A stretch of DNA of 36,416 nucleotides from JAYZDB01 sp036338025 (GCA_036338025.1 JAYZDB010000146.1:1-36416); one strand, 5' to 3'; shown: positions 24,438-33,564, counted from the first letter of the stretch. A program made the numbers and translations. The notes: generated from the letters alone by a model not told the origin.

Positions 24438-24809
24438 ATGCACAGTGAAACGATGATCCGGATCGGCGCCGCCGTGGCTGGACTCGCCGTCGTCTCTGGG
24501 GCCTTCGGCGCACACGGCCTGGCGGAAACGCTGGTCGGTAGATCCGGCGAGCACTGGGACCTGGCAACCCGCTACCAGATGTACCACGCCGGAGCGCTAC
24601 TGGTCGCCGGCCTGCTGGCCGCAAGGGGCTACCGCACCAGCATCGCCGCCTGGTGCTTTCTCGCCGGGACGGTGATCTTCTCCGGCACACTGTACGGACT
24701 GGCCATCGCCGGACCGCGGTGGCTCGGAGCGATCACGCCAATAGGCGGCAGCCTTCTGATCGTGGGCTGGGCAGCATTGGCGCTGGCCCGCCCACCACGA
24801 TCACCCTAG
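24438..24809 (+). CDS. DUF423 family membrane protein
   Basis: A 123-residue four-helix membrane protein. GAFGAHGL (22-29) near the start and YQMYHAGALLVAGLL (46-60) are the two conserved DUF423 (YgdD/YwdK) blocks, followed by CFLAGTVIFSGTLYG and PIGGSLLIVGWAALA. The function is unknown in any organism, as recalled. ATG 24438 gives the expected length; the longer frame to 24201 is antisense to the C45 gene. Its TAG stop overlaps the convergent aldolase stop in one CTAG (24806-24809). Confidence 0.88.
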   Translation: MHSETMIRIGAAVAGLAVVSGAFGAHGLAETLVGRSGEHWDLATRYQMYHAGALLVAGLLAARGYRTSIAAWCFLAGTVIFSGTLYGLAIAGPRWLGAITPIGGSLLIVGWAALALARPPRSP

Positions 24810-25720
24810 CTCTGGTAAATCGCCATCACCTGCTTCAACAGGTCCATGCCCTCGGCCTTGGGGCGCTGGAAGCTGTTGCGGCCGATGATGGAACCAAACC
24901 CACCGCCGGCATGCAGATTGCCGATCTCCTCGAGAACGGCTTCGGTGCCCTTGGCAGCGCCGCCCGAGAAGATCACGATGCGACGACCACCGAACGCAGC
25001 TTGGATTACGTGGGCAACCCGCTTGTCGAGGGAAGACACATCGACACCTTCGGCTTCGTAGACCTTGCGGGCAGCGTCCTGCTCGATGTGGTCGCTCGGC
25101 GGCTTGACCTTGATGATGTGGGCTCCGAGTTGCGCAGCGATGTGCGCAGCGTAGGCCACCACGTCAACCGCCGTCTCGCCCGCGGAGCTGATTGCAGCGC
25201 CGCGTGGGTAGGACCATACGACAACTGCCAGACCGGCTGACTTGGCATCCTCGGCCAATTCACGCAGCTCGGAGTACATCTCGTTGCGCTCACAGGAAGC
25301 CGGGTAGATCGTGAATCCGATTGCCGCACAGCCGAGCCGCAAGGCGTCATCGACACAACCGGTCACGGCGGGTCTGGGATCCGCGGAGCTGTACAGGCTG
25401 TCGCTGTTGTTGAGCTTGAGGATCAACGGGATCCGGCCCGCAAACTCCCGGGCGCCAGCTTCCAGGAAACCGAGCGGTGCGGCGTAGGCGTTGCACCCAG
25501 CATCGATCGCCAGCTGGAAGTGATAGCGCGGATCGTAGCCGGCCGAGTTCTTTGCGAACGACCGGGCCGGGCCATGCTCGAAGCCCTGATCGACCGGCAG
25601 GATGACCATTTTGCCGGTCCCCGCCAGGGTCCCGGTTTCCATCATCCAACGCAGGTTCTTCAGAACTCCAGGGTGGTCGGATCCATACCAGCTGAGAATT
25701 TCATCAACACGCGACGACAT
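24806..25720 (-). CDS. fbaB: Class I fructose-bisphosphate aldolase, FbaB/DhnA type
   Basis: A 304-residue aldolase that interconverts fructose-1,6-bisphosphate and triose phosphates, using a Schiff base rather than zinc. It aligns by eye with E. coli FbaB: VLKNLRWMMETGTLAGTG (19-36), ILPVDQGFEHGPA (40-52), IPLILKLNN (97-105), and IIKVKPPSD with the expected Schiff-base Lys204, then FSGGAAKGTE (251-260). Seen in archaeal and bacterial DhnA families. ATG 25720 has GGAGA 10 bases upstream; the longer frame to 25837 is noncoding in look. It is about 46 residues shorter than E. coli FbaB, mostly at the N-terminus and C-terminal tail. Confidence 0.93.
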   Translation of the reverse strand: MSSRVDEILSWYGSDHPGVLKNLRWMMETGTLAGTGKMVILPVDQGFEHGPARSFAKNSAGYDPRYHFQLAIDAGCNAYAAPLGFLEAGAREFAGRIPLILKLNNSDSLYSSADPRPAVTGCVDDALRLGCAAIGFTIYPASCERNEMYSELRELAEDAKSAGLAVVVWSYPRGAAISSAGETAVDVVAYAAHIAAQLGAHIIKVKPPSDHIEQDAARKVYEAEGVDVSSLDKRVAHVIQAAFGGRRIVIFSGGAAKGTEAVLEEIGNLHAGGGFGSIIGRNSFQRPKAEGMDLLKQVMAIYQS

Positions 25721-25769
25721 GAGTATGTGTTCTCCAGTTTTCTTGGGAATGCAGGCAGAGCACAACGGA

Positions 25770-25791
25770 CCCCATTGCTCAATGCAAGGGG
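25770..25791 (-). promoter_or_regulatory. Hairpin upstream of aldolase gene
   Basis: Arms CCCC(A)TTGC and GCAAGGGG around the loop TCAAT form an 8-bp stem with one bulged A, 50-71 bases before the aldolase start. It could end the upstream CAP transcript or lie in the aldolase leader. No T-run is present, so its role is open. Confidence 0.3.
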
Positions 25792-25888
25792 CCACCATGA
25801 TCCTTGCCGTAGCCCAACTATCGGCCCGAGAGCGCATGGACCGAAGCGGCTCTCGCCCAACTTACGCGCCGATCGCAAAATTTCAGGC

Positions 25889-28336
25889 TTAGCGCCCCTT
25901 GCTCGGGCGCCTCAGCCCGGTGCCGTTGGTAGTGAAATACCACTCGACGGTCCGCACGCCGACAGCGGTCCGCAGGCTGGCAACCGCCTGGTAGGTGGTG
26001 CGACGAGCCAGCGGGCTGAACGGAATCCCGAACACGGTGTCCTTGGCCTGGTTCCGGGCAAGCAGTGGTTTTTGCGGTGTGTGGAGGTGCAAGCGGACTT
26101 CCTCCTGGCGCTCATACCCAGCGCCGCGCTTCTTGACCCGGTACAGATGCAGGTCAGAGGACTGCACATCCGGGTGGAAATGACCCGCCATCGTCAAGCT
26201 GACCGGGTAGCCGGCGGCATCGTCACGGTTGTTCGGAGGCGGCTGATCCCCGAGTGGGTTCGGTAGTTCGTAGAAAGCGAACTGCCGAGGCACACCAGTG
26301 GCACCGTCAACCGGCCAGACAATCCAGTCGGCCGCTACCGGGACACCCTCCCCGTCAACCTGGGGAGGCCCCTCCAAAGAACCCACATCGAGCACACACA
26401 TGTTCTTCTCGTAGGCAAATCCAACAGCCCCGATGTTTGGCGACAGGAGCGGCAGTCGATGATAGATCGTCCCCATCCAACCGTCGATCGAGCGAGCCGC
26501 ACCGCGAGCATCGATTACGATCACGGATCGCATCGCACAGCGCATCCCACGTGGCGTGAAACCCTCCTTCGCCGGGTCCTGCTCATGCGCTGCCGGCCAC
26601 TGGTGGTGTTCGGGGTGCAGCGCCAGGTAGCGCGCATGTTCCACGCAGGCCGCGGTTGCCTCGGCATCCAGGCGGCAAGGCCCCAGGCCCGCCTGCGCGC
26701 GAATTTCGTTGAGACGCGCAAGGCCAGCGATTGGCTCGCGTCCCAGCACTGGGGACAGCACCGGTTCGCCATACCCACTCGCCAGCGCAGTCACCGACCG
26801 TCCCGAAGCCCAGGCCCGCCACTCGACTTCCAACTCGTCCAGCGGACGGTCGAACACCGTCTTGGAAGCCTCCTCGACCTCTTCGGGGAACGGCACCTTG
26901 TCGCCTGGGACCGTCACCATGAAGCTGTGCCAGCGTTTCGGGTAACGCGCCATCAAGAAGGTCATGAAGCTCCACGCCTTCAGGCGCGCGGCATTGGGAA
27001 AGTCCGAACTCCGTTTACGGACGACGTCACGGATCCGCATGTCCGTGCCCGCGATCGCCTGGTCCCGGATGACTCGCATCCACCAGTAGACCGATGCCGG
27101 CAGGCGGATTTCACGCGCGCTGGAAGTACCCTTCGGCAGGGCACCACGCTGGGTGATTACCGAGGACTTCAGAAACCAGGTAGCGGCGTGCAAGGCGCCC
27201 TCGGTCAGGGGCCAGTTCGGTTCGGCAGCCGGCTTTCCGTCCGGGCCCCGACCGATCGCGAGACCGATCGCAATTTCCCAGCAGCTGGAGATCATCCGAT
27301 CGTGCATGGCTGCCGGCGTCAACTTCTGAACGATCTCCCGACAGCGGCGGTCTTCAAACCACTGGATGTTGCCGAAGCGCTGTCGTGCCGCCGGTGTGGA
27401 AACAGCTTCCACGTGCTTCGCAAATGCCGATCCCCGGTTGTCCCGCAGGTTCTTTTCGATCAACTGCGAACATTCGAGTTCGGTCCAAACGAAGCTCTGC
27501 CAGGCCCAGTAGGCCTTTTGCTTCGGAACCACCGCAAACTGTTTCGCCCGGTCCGCTCCAAGCGTGAACTGAAGGAACTCCAGGGCCCGCTCCGCCCACT
27601 GCACACAGTCCCTGACATCCTCGGCGGTACCACGAGAGAACACCGTGAAGTTGGCGGAACTCGCACCATGAAATGGCTCACCGGTCACCGCCAGTTCGCG
27701 TGGAATCTCCTTGACCACACGGAGTTGGTAGTCGCGCTTGCGAGCCAGGCGCAGGGCCTCCCCTTCAAGACGCCGCAAGTTGCGGACAAACTGCAACTGT
27801 GCCTCAGTCCCACGGTAGCTCCGCCCTCCAAACACCGCCTCCTGATGACCGAGACGCTGGTGTGCGACGTCATCGAAAGGGTCGAATTCGATTGCCCGCT
27901 CGAGATGTCGACGACCCTCGTCCGGCGTCGCCTCGAACACTGCCAAACCACGCTGGCGATGCAGGGCCCCGAGTTTGTGTCGCGCCGTCTGCCAGGCCTG
28001 CGCTACCGCCTGCCGCTGCCTGTCATTGGCATCATCCAGCCAACCCGGCTGCTCGAGCGCCGGCTTCCATCCTGAACGAGTCCGTCGATAACCGAGTGCC
28101 TTGCGCGCACCTGCATGGTCCGCGTCGTAGTGTCGAAGGATCTCGCCATAGGCAGCGCGGGACCGCGGGCCAACAGTGTTCTTCTCTGCGACCTTTGCAA
28201 ACCGATACAAGAGATTCGCACACCGGACGCGCAGTTGGCGTTCGTCCTTGGTGACAGTCTCCTGCGCACACACCACTGGCGTGAACAACACAAGAGCAAA
28301 TGCAGCGGACAGGCAGAGAAGGGGATTGGCGCGCAA
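25889..28336 (-). CDS. Exported CAP-domain protein with large N-terminal region
   Basis: An 815-residue secreted protein starting at TTG 28336 with a clear signal peptide ending near VVCAQ (residues 21-25). Residues 30-520 read as a helical, tetratricopeptide-like and peptidase-MA-like region (WRAWASG, FLMARYPKRWHSFM), but no HExxH zinc motif is seen. At about 540-650 a CAP/SCP domain follows: LNEIRAQAGLGPCRLD, then HPEHHQWPAAHE, and SPNIGAVGFAYEKN. The last 150 residues form a beta domain ending in VEWYFTTNGTG, like an Ig-type region. CAP domains occur in secreted proteins of all kingdoms; the role here is unknown. It follows the secreted-protein gene by 4 bp, so the two are one operon. Confidence 0.82.
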   Translation of the reverse strand: MRANPLLCLSAAFALVLFTPVVCAQETVTKDERQLRVRCANLLYRFAKVAEKNTVGPRSRAAYGEILRHYDADHAGARKALGYRRTRSGWKPALEQPGWLDDANDRQRQAVAQAWQTARHKLGALHRQRGLAVFEATPDEGRRHLERAIEFDPFDDVAHQRLGHQEAVFGGRSYRGTEAQLQFVRNLRRLEGEALRLARKRDYQLRVVKEIPRELAVTGEPFHGASSANFTVFSRGTAEDVRDCVQWAERALEFLQFTLGADRAKQFAVVPKQKAYWAWQSFVWTELECSQLIEKNLRDNRGSAFAKHVEAVSTPAARQRFGNIQWFEDRRCREIVQKLTPAAMHDRMISSCWEIAIGLAIGRGPDGKPAAEPNWPLTEGALHAATWFLKSSVITQRGALPKGTSSAREIRLPASVYWWMRVIRDQAIAGTDMRIRDVVRKRSSDFPNAARLKAWSFMTFLMARYPKRWHSFMVTVPGDKVPFPEEVEEASKTVFDRPLDELEVEWRAWASGRSVTALASGYGEPVLSPVLGREPIAGLARLNEIRAQAGLGPCRLDAEATAACVEHARYLALHPEHHQWPAAHEQDPAKEGFTPRGMRCAMRSVIVIDARGAARSIDGWMGTIYHRLPLLSPNIGAVGFAYEKNMCVLDVGSLEGPPQVDGEGVPVAADWIVWPVDGATGVPRQFAFYELPNPLGDQPPPNNRDDAAGYPVSLTMAGHFHPDVQSSDLHLYRVKKRGAGYERQEEVRLHLHTPQKPLLARNQAKDTVFGIPFSPLARRTTYQAVASLRTAVGVRTVEWYFTTNGTGLRRPSKGR

Positions 28337-28340
28337 TACG

Positions 28341-29657
28341 TCAACCGCTGATGCGGAGTTGGAGGCAGTTGGATGTCCCGTTGCCGTTGTTAGGGCACAA
28401 TAACACCCACTGAGTCGACAGTTGGACGTTCAGGAGTGCTTCGTCCACAGGAACCGGCAGAGGCAACCGTACCGCTCCGTTGCACCCACCGCCCGTCCCG
28501 GAACCTGGAATCGGGAGAATAAGAGGTCGAAACGGCGCGATCGCGATTCGAACCACCCCACAGAGACCAAGGTCGAAACCCGTCGCGCCGCAGGGGCCAA
28601 ACCCGATGCCGAGCAGCGCCATGCGGAAATTCGTCGGCGCATTGTCGAGAGTGAGCTGGAATGCAGGATTACCCAGCACCGCGTCTCCGATCGAACCGCT
28701 TCGCATGTTCGCACACGGAGCACAACCGCCAACGGCGCAGGGCCGCCCCACATTCAACGAGGCCGGCGGCGCCATCGCCAAACCAACCAGGGGCTCCGAG
28801 GACAGGTTTGTGCAACATCCCGAGTGGGCGAATCGGCAAACCCAGCCGGTGGTGCTCTGGGTCAGGGAGAGTTTGCCATACACCAGCGTCCGACCATCGG
28901 TGACGTACAACTGTCTGTTCGACACGTCGTAGGCGAGACCACTAATCGGTCCCAACCGCACGTTCAGACACTTCGCAGAGTCCACCACGATGCCGAACCT
29001 GCAGAACGGAACACCGGGCTGATCGGCGCGTGAAACGAAGATGATGTTGGTTGGTGAGGCCGTCCCGGTCTTCGAAGTCGCCATGAACAGGAATCCGCGG
29101 AGTGCGTCGACGGCCAATCCACCGATTGCACGGTTCGGTCCAAGAGTCCGGAGCATCGAATAACCGGTGACCTTAGACAGGGTGCAACCCCGACTGCTGG
29201 CCCAGGCCAGGTACTGATTGGAGTACGACAGGAACAACACGCCGTCACCAGCGGGATGTCCTGGACTCATCCCACCAGCAAGGTAGGCCAGGCCGGTGAC
29301 CCGGGTGGTCGTGGTTCCGGTCAGCAGCGGGGCGAGGAACGGCTGACATTGGACACTGCACCGCTCCGTGCCACGTACACCGGCCAATGTAAGTTGGCGT
29401 CCGTTGCTGACCCAGAGGCGGCCCTGACGCCCGTCCCATGCAGCACCGCCGGCCAGTGCCGCCCCACTGCCTGCCAGCGTAGCGCCCAGGGAACACGCGG
29501 TCGGACGGCAATCGACCGCCGTGGTGTGCTGCCGCAGAACCAGCGGAGAGGTCCCGGTCAGGGCCATCAGTTCCGGATTCTGTGCTACGGACTGCGCGAC
29601 GATAGGCACGGCGAAACCGCCCGTGCACAGGACAAGAGTCGTAATACGCAGATTCAT
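28341..29657 (-). CDS. Secreted beta-propeller-like protein
   Basis: A 438-residue protein with signal peptide MNLRITTLVLCTGGFAVPIVAQ. The body (about 70-330) is beta-rich with recurring GLA and blade-like strands (VTGLAYLAGG, GGLAVDALRGFLFMATS, ISGLAYDVSNRQLYVTDGR), typical of six- or seven-bladed propellers. Cysteines are numerous and could pair in the periplasm or outside. The last 90 residues form a C-terminal beta domain rich in Gly and Cys (FGPCGATGFDLGLCG, LPIPGSGTGGGCNG), similar in style to exported-protein C-termini of some planctomycetes (recalled). ATG 29657 is chosen by the signal peptide. It is the first gene of the operon with the CAP protein. Confidence 0.75.
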   Translation of the reverse strand: MNLRITTLVLCTGGFAVPIVAQSVAQNPELMALTGTSPLVLRQHTTAVDCRPTACSLGATLAGSGAALAGGAAWDGRQGRLWVSNGRQLTLAGVRGTERCSVQCQPFLAPLLTGTTTTRVTGLAYLAGGMSPGHPAGDGVLFLSYSNQYLAWASSRGCTLSKVTGYSMLRTLGPNRAIGGLAVDALRGFLFMATSKTGTASPTNIIFVSRADQPGVPFCRFGIVVDSAKCLNVRLGPISGLAYDVSNRQLYVTDGRTLVYGKLSLTQSTTGWVCRFAHSGCCTNLSSEPLVGLAMAPPASLNVGRPCAVGGCAPCANMRSGSIGDAVLGNPAFQLTLDNAPTNFRMALLGIGFGPCGATGFDLGLCGVVRIAIAPFRPLILPIPGSGTGGGCNGAVRLPLPVPVDEALLNVQLSTQWVLLCPNNGNGTSNCLQLRISG

Positions 29658-29742
29658 GTTCGGTGGCCCCCCGGTCACAGGTGAGTGCCGCTGATCGGCT
29701 TTTCGCCGAGACTTTTGGGGTTCCGCGGCAGATTGGGTCGAA

Positions 29743-29758
29743 TCAGGTGCTGACCTGA
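29743..29758. promoter_or_regulatory. Perfect inverted repeat in divergent gap
   Basis: TCAGGT-GCTG-ACCTGA sits in the 285-bp gap between the secreted-protein gene (start 29657) and the DUF3592-like gene (start 29943). A 6-bp palindrome with a 4-base spacer could be a regulator half-site pair or a hairpin. No convincing promoter or other feature was found in the rest of this gap. Confidence 0.3.
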
Positions 29759-29942
29759 CGGACGGCCAGACCCGACGGCATGGAAGTCCTGATCGCAAGG
29801 GACCCAGACACCGGAGCCCGATCCGACCGATAGACGAGAATCGGCCGATCGTCGCCCTCCCCGCGTCAGCCGTCGAACCGGGCAGGCACCACGATTGCAG
29901 ATCTTTGCTCGGTTTGAGAACTGGTTAGGATGGCCAACGAGC

Positions 29943-30752
29943 ATGTCCCACGAACTCCAGTTCATCCCCCCGAGTCCCCGCACGGTGAAATGGCGCGCGG
30001 TCCTCTGGCGCTGGTGGCCTATCGCCTTCGTCGGCTTCGCCCTCGGCATCTACGGCGGGCTGATCACCATGATGACCTTCATGGCAGCGGATGGTAAACC
30101 TGCGGACGACCGTCTGATCGATGCGGGCAGCCAGGTCGTAACCGCTGTCGTCACCAAGACCGAGGGCGGCAGCCGCGGGCGGACTGGCCACGAACCGGTC
30201 CGGGTTTCATACGATTACACCACCAAGAATGACCATCGACGATCTGGCCGGAGCTTCGTGGACCGTCCCGACCTCAAAAAAGGCGATCCGGTCCAGATCG
30301 AGTATTCCAACCGGGCGAACCACAAGAGCCGGGTGGTAGGTGGTCGGATCAGTCTCACACCCGCTCTGCACAGGTTCTTCTTCTGGACCCTGCTGGTCCC
30401 CGGACTGTTTACCATCGCGGTTTGGCTATGGGCGGTCGGGCGACTTCGCCGGGTGATGCGCCACGGGGACGTTGCGACCGCCGAAGTGATCGCAATCGAA
30501 ACCCTGCGCAACATCCTGCCTACCATGTTCCGGGTCGTGTACCGATTCCGTGATCATCACGCAAACCAGCAGGTGGTGTCGCATTGGGTACGCTCACGCT
30601 CCGTATTGGGGGTTCGCCTCGCGACCCGCCCGGATCGGGTCGCGGTCGTGCACGCCCGTGATGGACAAGGTCTCAGCCGTCTGGTGGTGGCTGATGACTT
30701 TGTGGTAGAACCAGCGGGTCACGATGACCCGAGCCACTGCAGGAATCCCTGA
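29943..30752 (+). CDS. DUF3592-like membrane protein (first of tandem pair)
   Basis: A 269-residue protein with helices at about 26-48 and 146-166. A roughly 95-residue beta-rich loop between them has the DUF3592 pattern: VVTAVVTKTEGG, VSYDYTT, and KKGDPVQIEYSNRANHKSRV (112-131). A second beta domain (about 175-255) carries FRVVYRFRD and VVSHW. Function unknown. ATG 29943 has AGGA (29927-29930) 12 bases upstream. Its 3' end overlaps the next gene by 29 bp. Shared motifs with the following protein show a tandem duplication. Confidence 0.75.
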   Translation: MSHELQFIPPSPRTVKWRAVLWRWWPIAFVGFALGIYGGLITMMTFMAADGKPADDRLIDAGSQVVTAVVTKTEGGSRGRTGHEPVRVSYDYTTKNDHRRSGRSFVDRPDLKKGDPVQIEYSNRANHKSRVVGGRISLTPALHRFFFWTLLVPGLFTIAVWLWAVGRLRRVMRHGDVATAEVIAIETLRNILPTMFRVVYRFRDHHANQQVVSHWVRSRSVLGVRLATRPDRVAVVHARDGQGLSRLVVADDFVVEPAGHDDPSHCRNP

Positions 30753-31512
30753 TCCACCGCGTCCAATTCGGTGGCGCCCCTGTCTGGCCCACCGGTGGGT
30801 TCTCGGCGTGCCCGGCATTTCCCTGATAGCCCTGGGCGCCGGGTTTCTGGTCATGGCATTCCTGACCAGTCATGGTGGCCCGCTATTCGGAGACACCAAA
30901 CTTGATTCGGGAGCCTCCACCACCAGGGGCACCGTGACTGTAGCGGAGAGCCACGGCAACAAGGTGACACGGCTTGAGTTCCGGTTCCAGCCACCCGGCG
31001 GGCTAGAGCGCACAGGTGAGAGCTTCGCTGCGGGCAGCGCAAATATCGAGCCCCAGCAGTCCATCGACGTGGAGTACTGGGCGGATGATCCAAGCATCAA
31101 CCGCATCTCGGGCACGGATGCCATGCACCTTGAAGGCGAACTGTCCATCCTCAGCAATACCTTCCTCATCGTCGGCCTGCTCTGCTCTGCACTGTGGCTC
31201 CGGTCCGCCATCAAAATGCGCGTCACCCTGCGCGACGGCGATTGCGTTGAGGCCCAGATCGTCGAACTAAAGGAGTTGCTCTTCATCAACCCGAGTCAGC
31301 TACGGGTCCGCTACCGATTCCGAGACAATGAAGGTCACGAGTTCGTCCACTCGCACTGGCTGCGACACAGTTGCAAATTTGCCAAAGGTCTGCTTGCCGA
31401 CAAGCCCCGGACGGTGTCGGTGATCCATGACCGGATCGACCCCCGAATCAGTCGGGCCGTGACCCCAGGCGATTTCTCCGTCGACGAAACATCCCAACGG
31501 AGGCTCGTGTGA
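30724..31512 (+). CDS. DUF3592-like membrane protein (second of tandem pair)
   Basis: A 262-residue paralogue of the preceding protein with the same order: helix (about 27-48), beta loop (65-130: RGTVTVAESHG, LEFRFQPPGG, VEYWADDPSINRI), helix (about 142-160), then a second beta domain (175-255). The shared motif VRYRFRD...SHWLR (194-213) matches VVYRFRD...SHWVR in the first. They have diverged widely, so the duplication is old. The 29-bp overlap upstream and the 4-bp GTGA overlap with the helicase gene show one operon. The link between these membrane proteins and a DNA repair helicase is not understood. Confidence 0.75.
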   Translation: MTRATAGIPDPPRPIRWRPCLAHRWVLGVPGISLIALGAGFLVMAFLTSHGGPLFGDTKLDSGASTTRGTVTVAESHGNKVTRLEFRFQPPGGLERTGESFAAGSANIEPQQSIDVEYWADDPSINRISGTDAMHLEGELSILSNTFLIVGLLCSALWLRSAIKMRVTLRDGDCVEAQIVELKELLFINPSQLRVRYRFRDNEGHEFVHSHWLRHSCKFAKGLLADKPRTVSVIHDRIDPRISRAVTPGDFSVDETSQRRLV

Positions 31513-33452
31513 GCGAACGTGTCACCGACCTGCTCGGACCCAATGGCGCAATCGCCAGACGACTCGATAACTTCGAGGAACGTCCCGAACAGCTTCGACT
31601 GGCGCAATCGGTCGAAGACTGCCTGACCGAAGGTACACACTTGCTGGCGGAAGCCGGTACCGGGATTGGCAAGTCGTTCGCATATCTCCTGCCAGCAGTG
31701 TTACACGCCAGTCAACACCGGGGAGACGGACCTGTGGTGATCTCCACTCGGACGATCGCTCTGCAACAGCAACTCGAACTCAAGGACATTCCGTTCCTGC
31801 AGGCGGTGCTGCCAGTCGAGTGGTCAGCGGTGACAGCCGTCGGCCGAAACAACTACCTCTGCCTGCGGCGGATGGAGTTGGCACGTCGCGAACGTGGCGT
31901 CCTGTTTCCTGATCCAGACCGGGAGGAGCAGCTTCAGGGCATCGTCGCATGGTCCCTCGAAACCAATGAAGGCACCCGCATGGCCCTCCCGCAACCGGTC
32001 GATCACGTAGTCTGGGACGAAGTGAAGGCCGAACACGGCAACTGTCTGCACAAGGCCTGCCCCCACTACGAGCGCTGCCACTACCAAAGATCCCGGCGCC
32101 GTCTGGGGTCAGCGGACGTCCTGATCGTCAACCACTCACTCTACATGGCCGACGTCGCCCTGCGGATGGCGGGCGCCAACTACCTGCCGCCACACCAGGT
32201 GGTGATCTTCGACGAAGCCCACCACCTTGAGCGGGTCGCCACCGAAAGCCTGGGGCTTCGGGTCAGCCGCGGTTCCGTCGAGTGGCATCTGCGCCGTTTG
32301 CACCCCAAGAACGCCAAGCGCAGTCTGCTGATGCAGTTCGGATCGGCACAAGCCAAGGCCTTGGTAGCAAGTGTGCGAACGCTCGCCGGGGACTTCTTCC
32401 ACGATTTGCAACAACGTCTGGACGAATGTCAAGAAGAGACGCTGGCCTTGGGAAGCACCACCCTCGACATGGGGTTCGCCGATCTACTCGAGGAACTCAG
32501 TGATGAGGTCAGCCGATGCTGCGTTGAGATCGAAGACCTCAGCATGCGCACCGAGATGCAGGCTCGCGCCAGCGGCATCACCGCCCTGGCTATCACGGTA
32601 CGCAACCTGTGTGGACCTGCGCTTCACAACATCGTGCGCTGGATCGAGCGCGGACGCAAACATCCCGAGTTGCGCAGCGCTCCCCTGGACGTCAGCGAAG
32701 CCCTGCGCAGCTTCGTATTCAGTGGCGAACGCACAGCGGTCCTGATGAGCGCTACCATGGACGCCGGCGCGCCGGACTTTTCATGGATGCGGCAGCGCCT
32801 GGGGATCGACCAGGCCCAGACGCTGCGACTCGGCTCACCGTTCGAGTACGACCGTCAGGTCGAACTGATCCTCGAAGAAGCACTGCCCGATCCCGCCAAG
32901 GACCCCGAGGAGTTCGCGCGGGAATCCCACGAGCGGATCCTCACCCACTTGTTGGACAACCGCGGACGCGCACTGGTCTTGTGTACTTCCTGGCGCTACC
33001 TCCACAAACTCGTTGACCGCGTACGGTCCGACCTCGAGTACGAAGGCATCGAACTTCTCGTGCAGGGCGAGCAGCCGAATCCCGAACTGCTGCGCCGCAA
33101 GCGGGAGATCCCGATGTCTGTGCTTATCGGCACGGACAGCATGTGGGAGGGAATCGATGTGCCAGGCGATGCCCTGACCATGTTGATCATCACCAGGTTT
33201 CCTTTCGCGCAACCGGGTCACCCGCTGGCCGAAGCCCGCATCCGCCGCATCGAAGCGGAAGGCGGCAGCGGCTTTCGGGACCTGGCGTTGCCCGAGGCCA
33301 TCCTGAAGTTTCGGCAAGGGTTTGGACGGCTGGTACGCTCAAGCCGGGACCGCGGCAAGGTCGTCGTGCTGGACCCAAGGGTCCGGACCAAGCGATATGG
33401 GAAAGATTTTCTGGAGGCACTGCCCAAGGGCGTCCTCAGCGACGAGTCCTGA
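31509..33452 (+). CDS. dinG: DinG-type ATP-dependent DNA helicase with Fe-S cluster
   Basis: A 647-residue XPD/DinG superfamily-2 helicase that unwinds DNA 5' to 3', often at R-loops and stalled forks. Seen: Walker A AEAGTGIGKS (48-57 region), DEAHH at Asp235, and four iron-sulfur cysteines Cys118, 179, 184 and 190. Also present are LIVNHSLYMAD (family VNH), SATMD, and the helicase C-terminal motif IGTDSMWEGIDVPG with FRQGFGRLVRS. The start is GTG 31509, with GGAGG 5 bases upstream, overlapping the preceding stop as GTGA. Length fits bacterial DinG without the exonuclease domain (YoaA-like length). Cytoplasmic. Confidence 0.93.
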   Translation: MSERVTDLLGPNGAIARRLDNFEERPEQLRLAQSVEDCLTEGTHLLAEAGTGIGKSFAYLLPAVLHASQHRGDGPVVISTRTIALQQQLELKDIPFLQAVLPVEWSAVTAVGRNNYLCLRRMELARRERGVLFPDPDREEQLQGIVAWSLETNEGTRMALPQPVDHVVWDEVKAEHGNCLHKACPHYERCHYQRSRRRLGSADVLIVNHSLYMADVALRMAGANYLPPHQVVIFDEAHHLERVATESLGLRVSRGSVEWHLRRLHPKNAKRSLLMQFGSAQAKALVASVRTLAGDFFHDLQQRLDECQEETLALGSTTLDMGFADLLEELSDEVSRCCVEIEDLSMRTEMQARASGITALAITVRNLCGPALHNIVRWIERGRKHPELRSAPLDVSEALRSFVFSGERTAVLMSATMDAGAPDFSWMRQRLGIDQAQTLRLGSPFEYDRQVELILEEALPDPAKDPEEFARESHERILTHLLDNRGRALVLCTSWRYLHKLVDRVRSDLEYEGIELLVQGEQPNPELLRRKREIPMSVLIGTDSMWEGIDVPGDALTMLIITRFPFAQPGHPLAEARIRRIEAEGGSGFRDLALPEAILKFRQGFGRLVRSSRDRGKVVVLDPRVRTKRYGKDFLEALPKGVLSDES

Positions 33453-33533
33453 CCACCAACCCCCTGGGCGCTCTCTAGCTCATCAGGGTGCTCGTATCGA
33501 GGGCGGATCCAAAGCATCATCCTCACCGGTTTC

Positions 33534-33564
33534 TGGACAACTTGTCCCGTTCGCCGATTAGAAT
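33534..33564 (+). promoter_or_regulatory. Promoter-like region with palindrome before spermidine-synthase-like gene
   Basis: TGGACA (33534-33539) and TAGAAT (33559-33564) match the -35 and -10 consensus at 5 of 6 each, with a slightly long 19-base spacer. A perfect palindrome GGACAA-C-TTGTCC (33535-33547) overlaps the -35, a position fitting a repressor site. The predicted start is about 50 bases before ATG 33621. Confidence 0.4.

Noticed and set aside
26459..28075. Plus-strand frame of 538 residues
   Set aside because: Antisense to the CAP-domain gene, which has a signal peptide and CAP motif; high GC explains the open frame.
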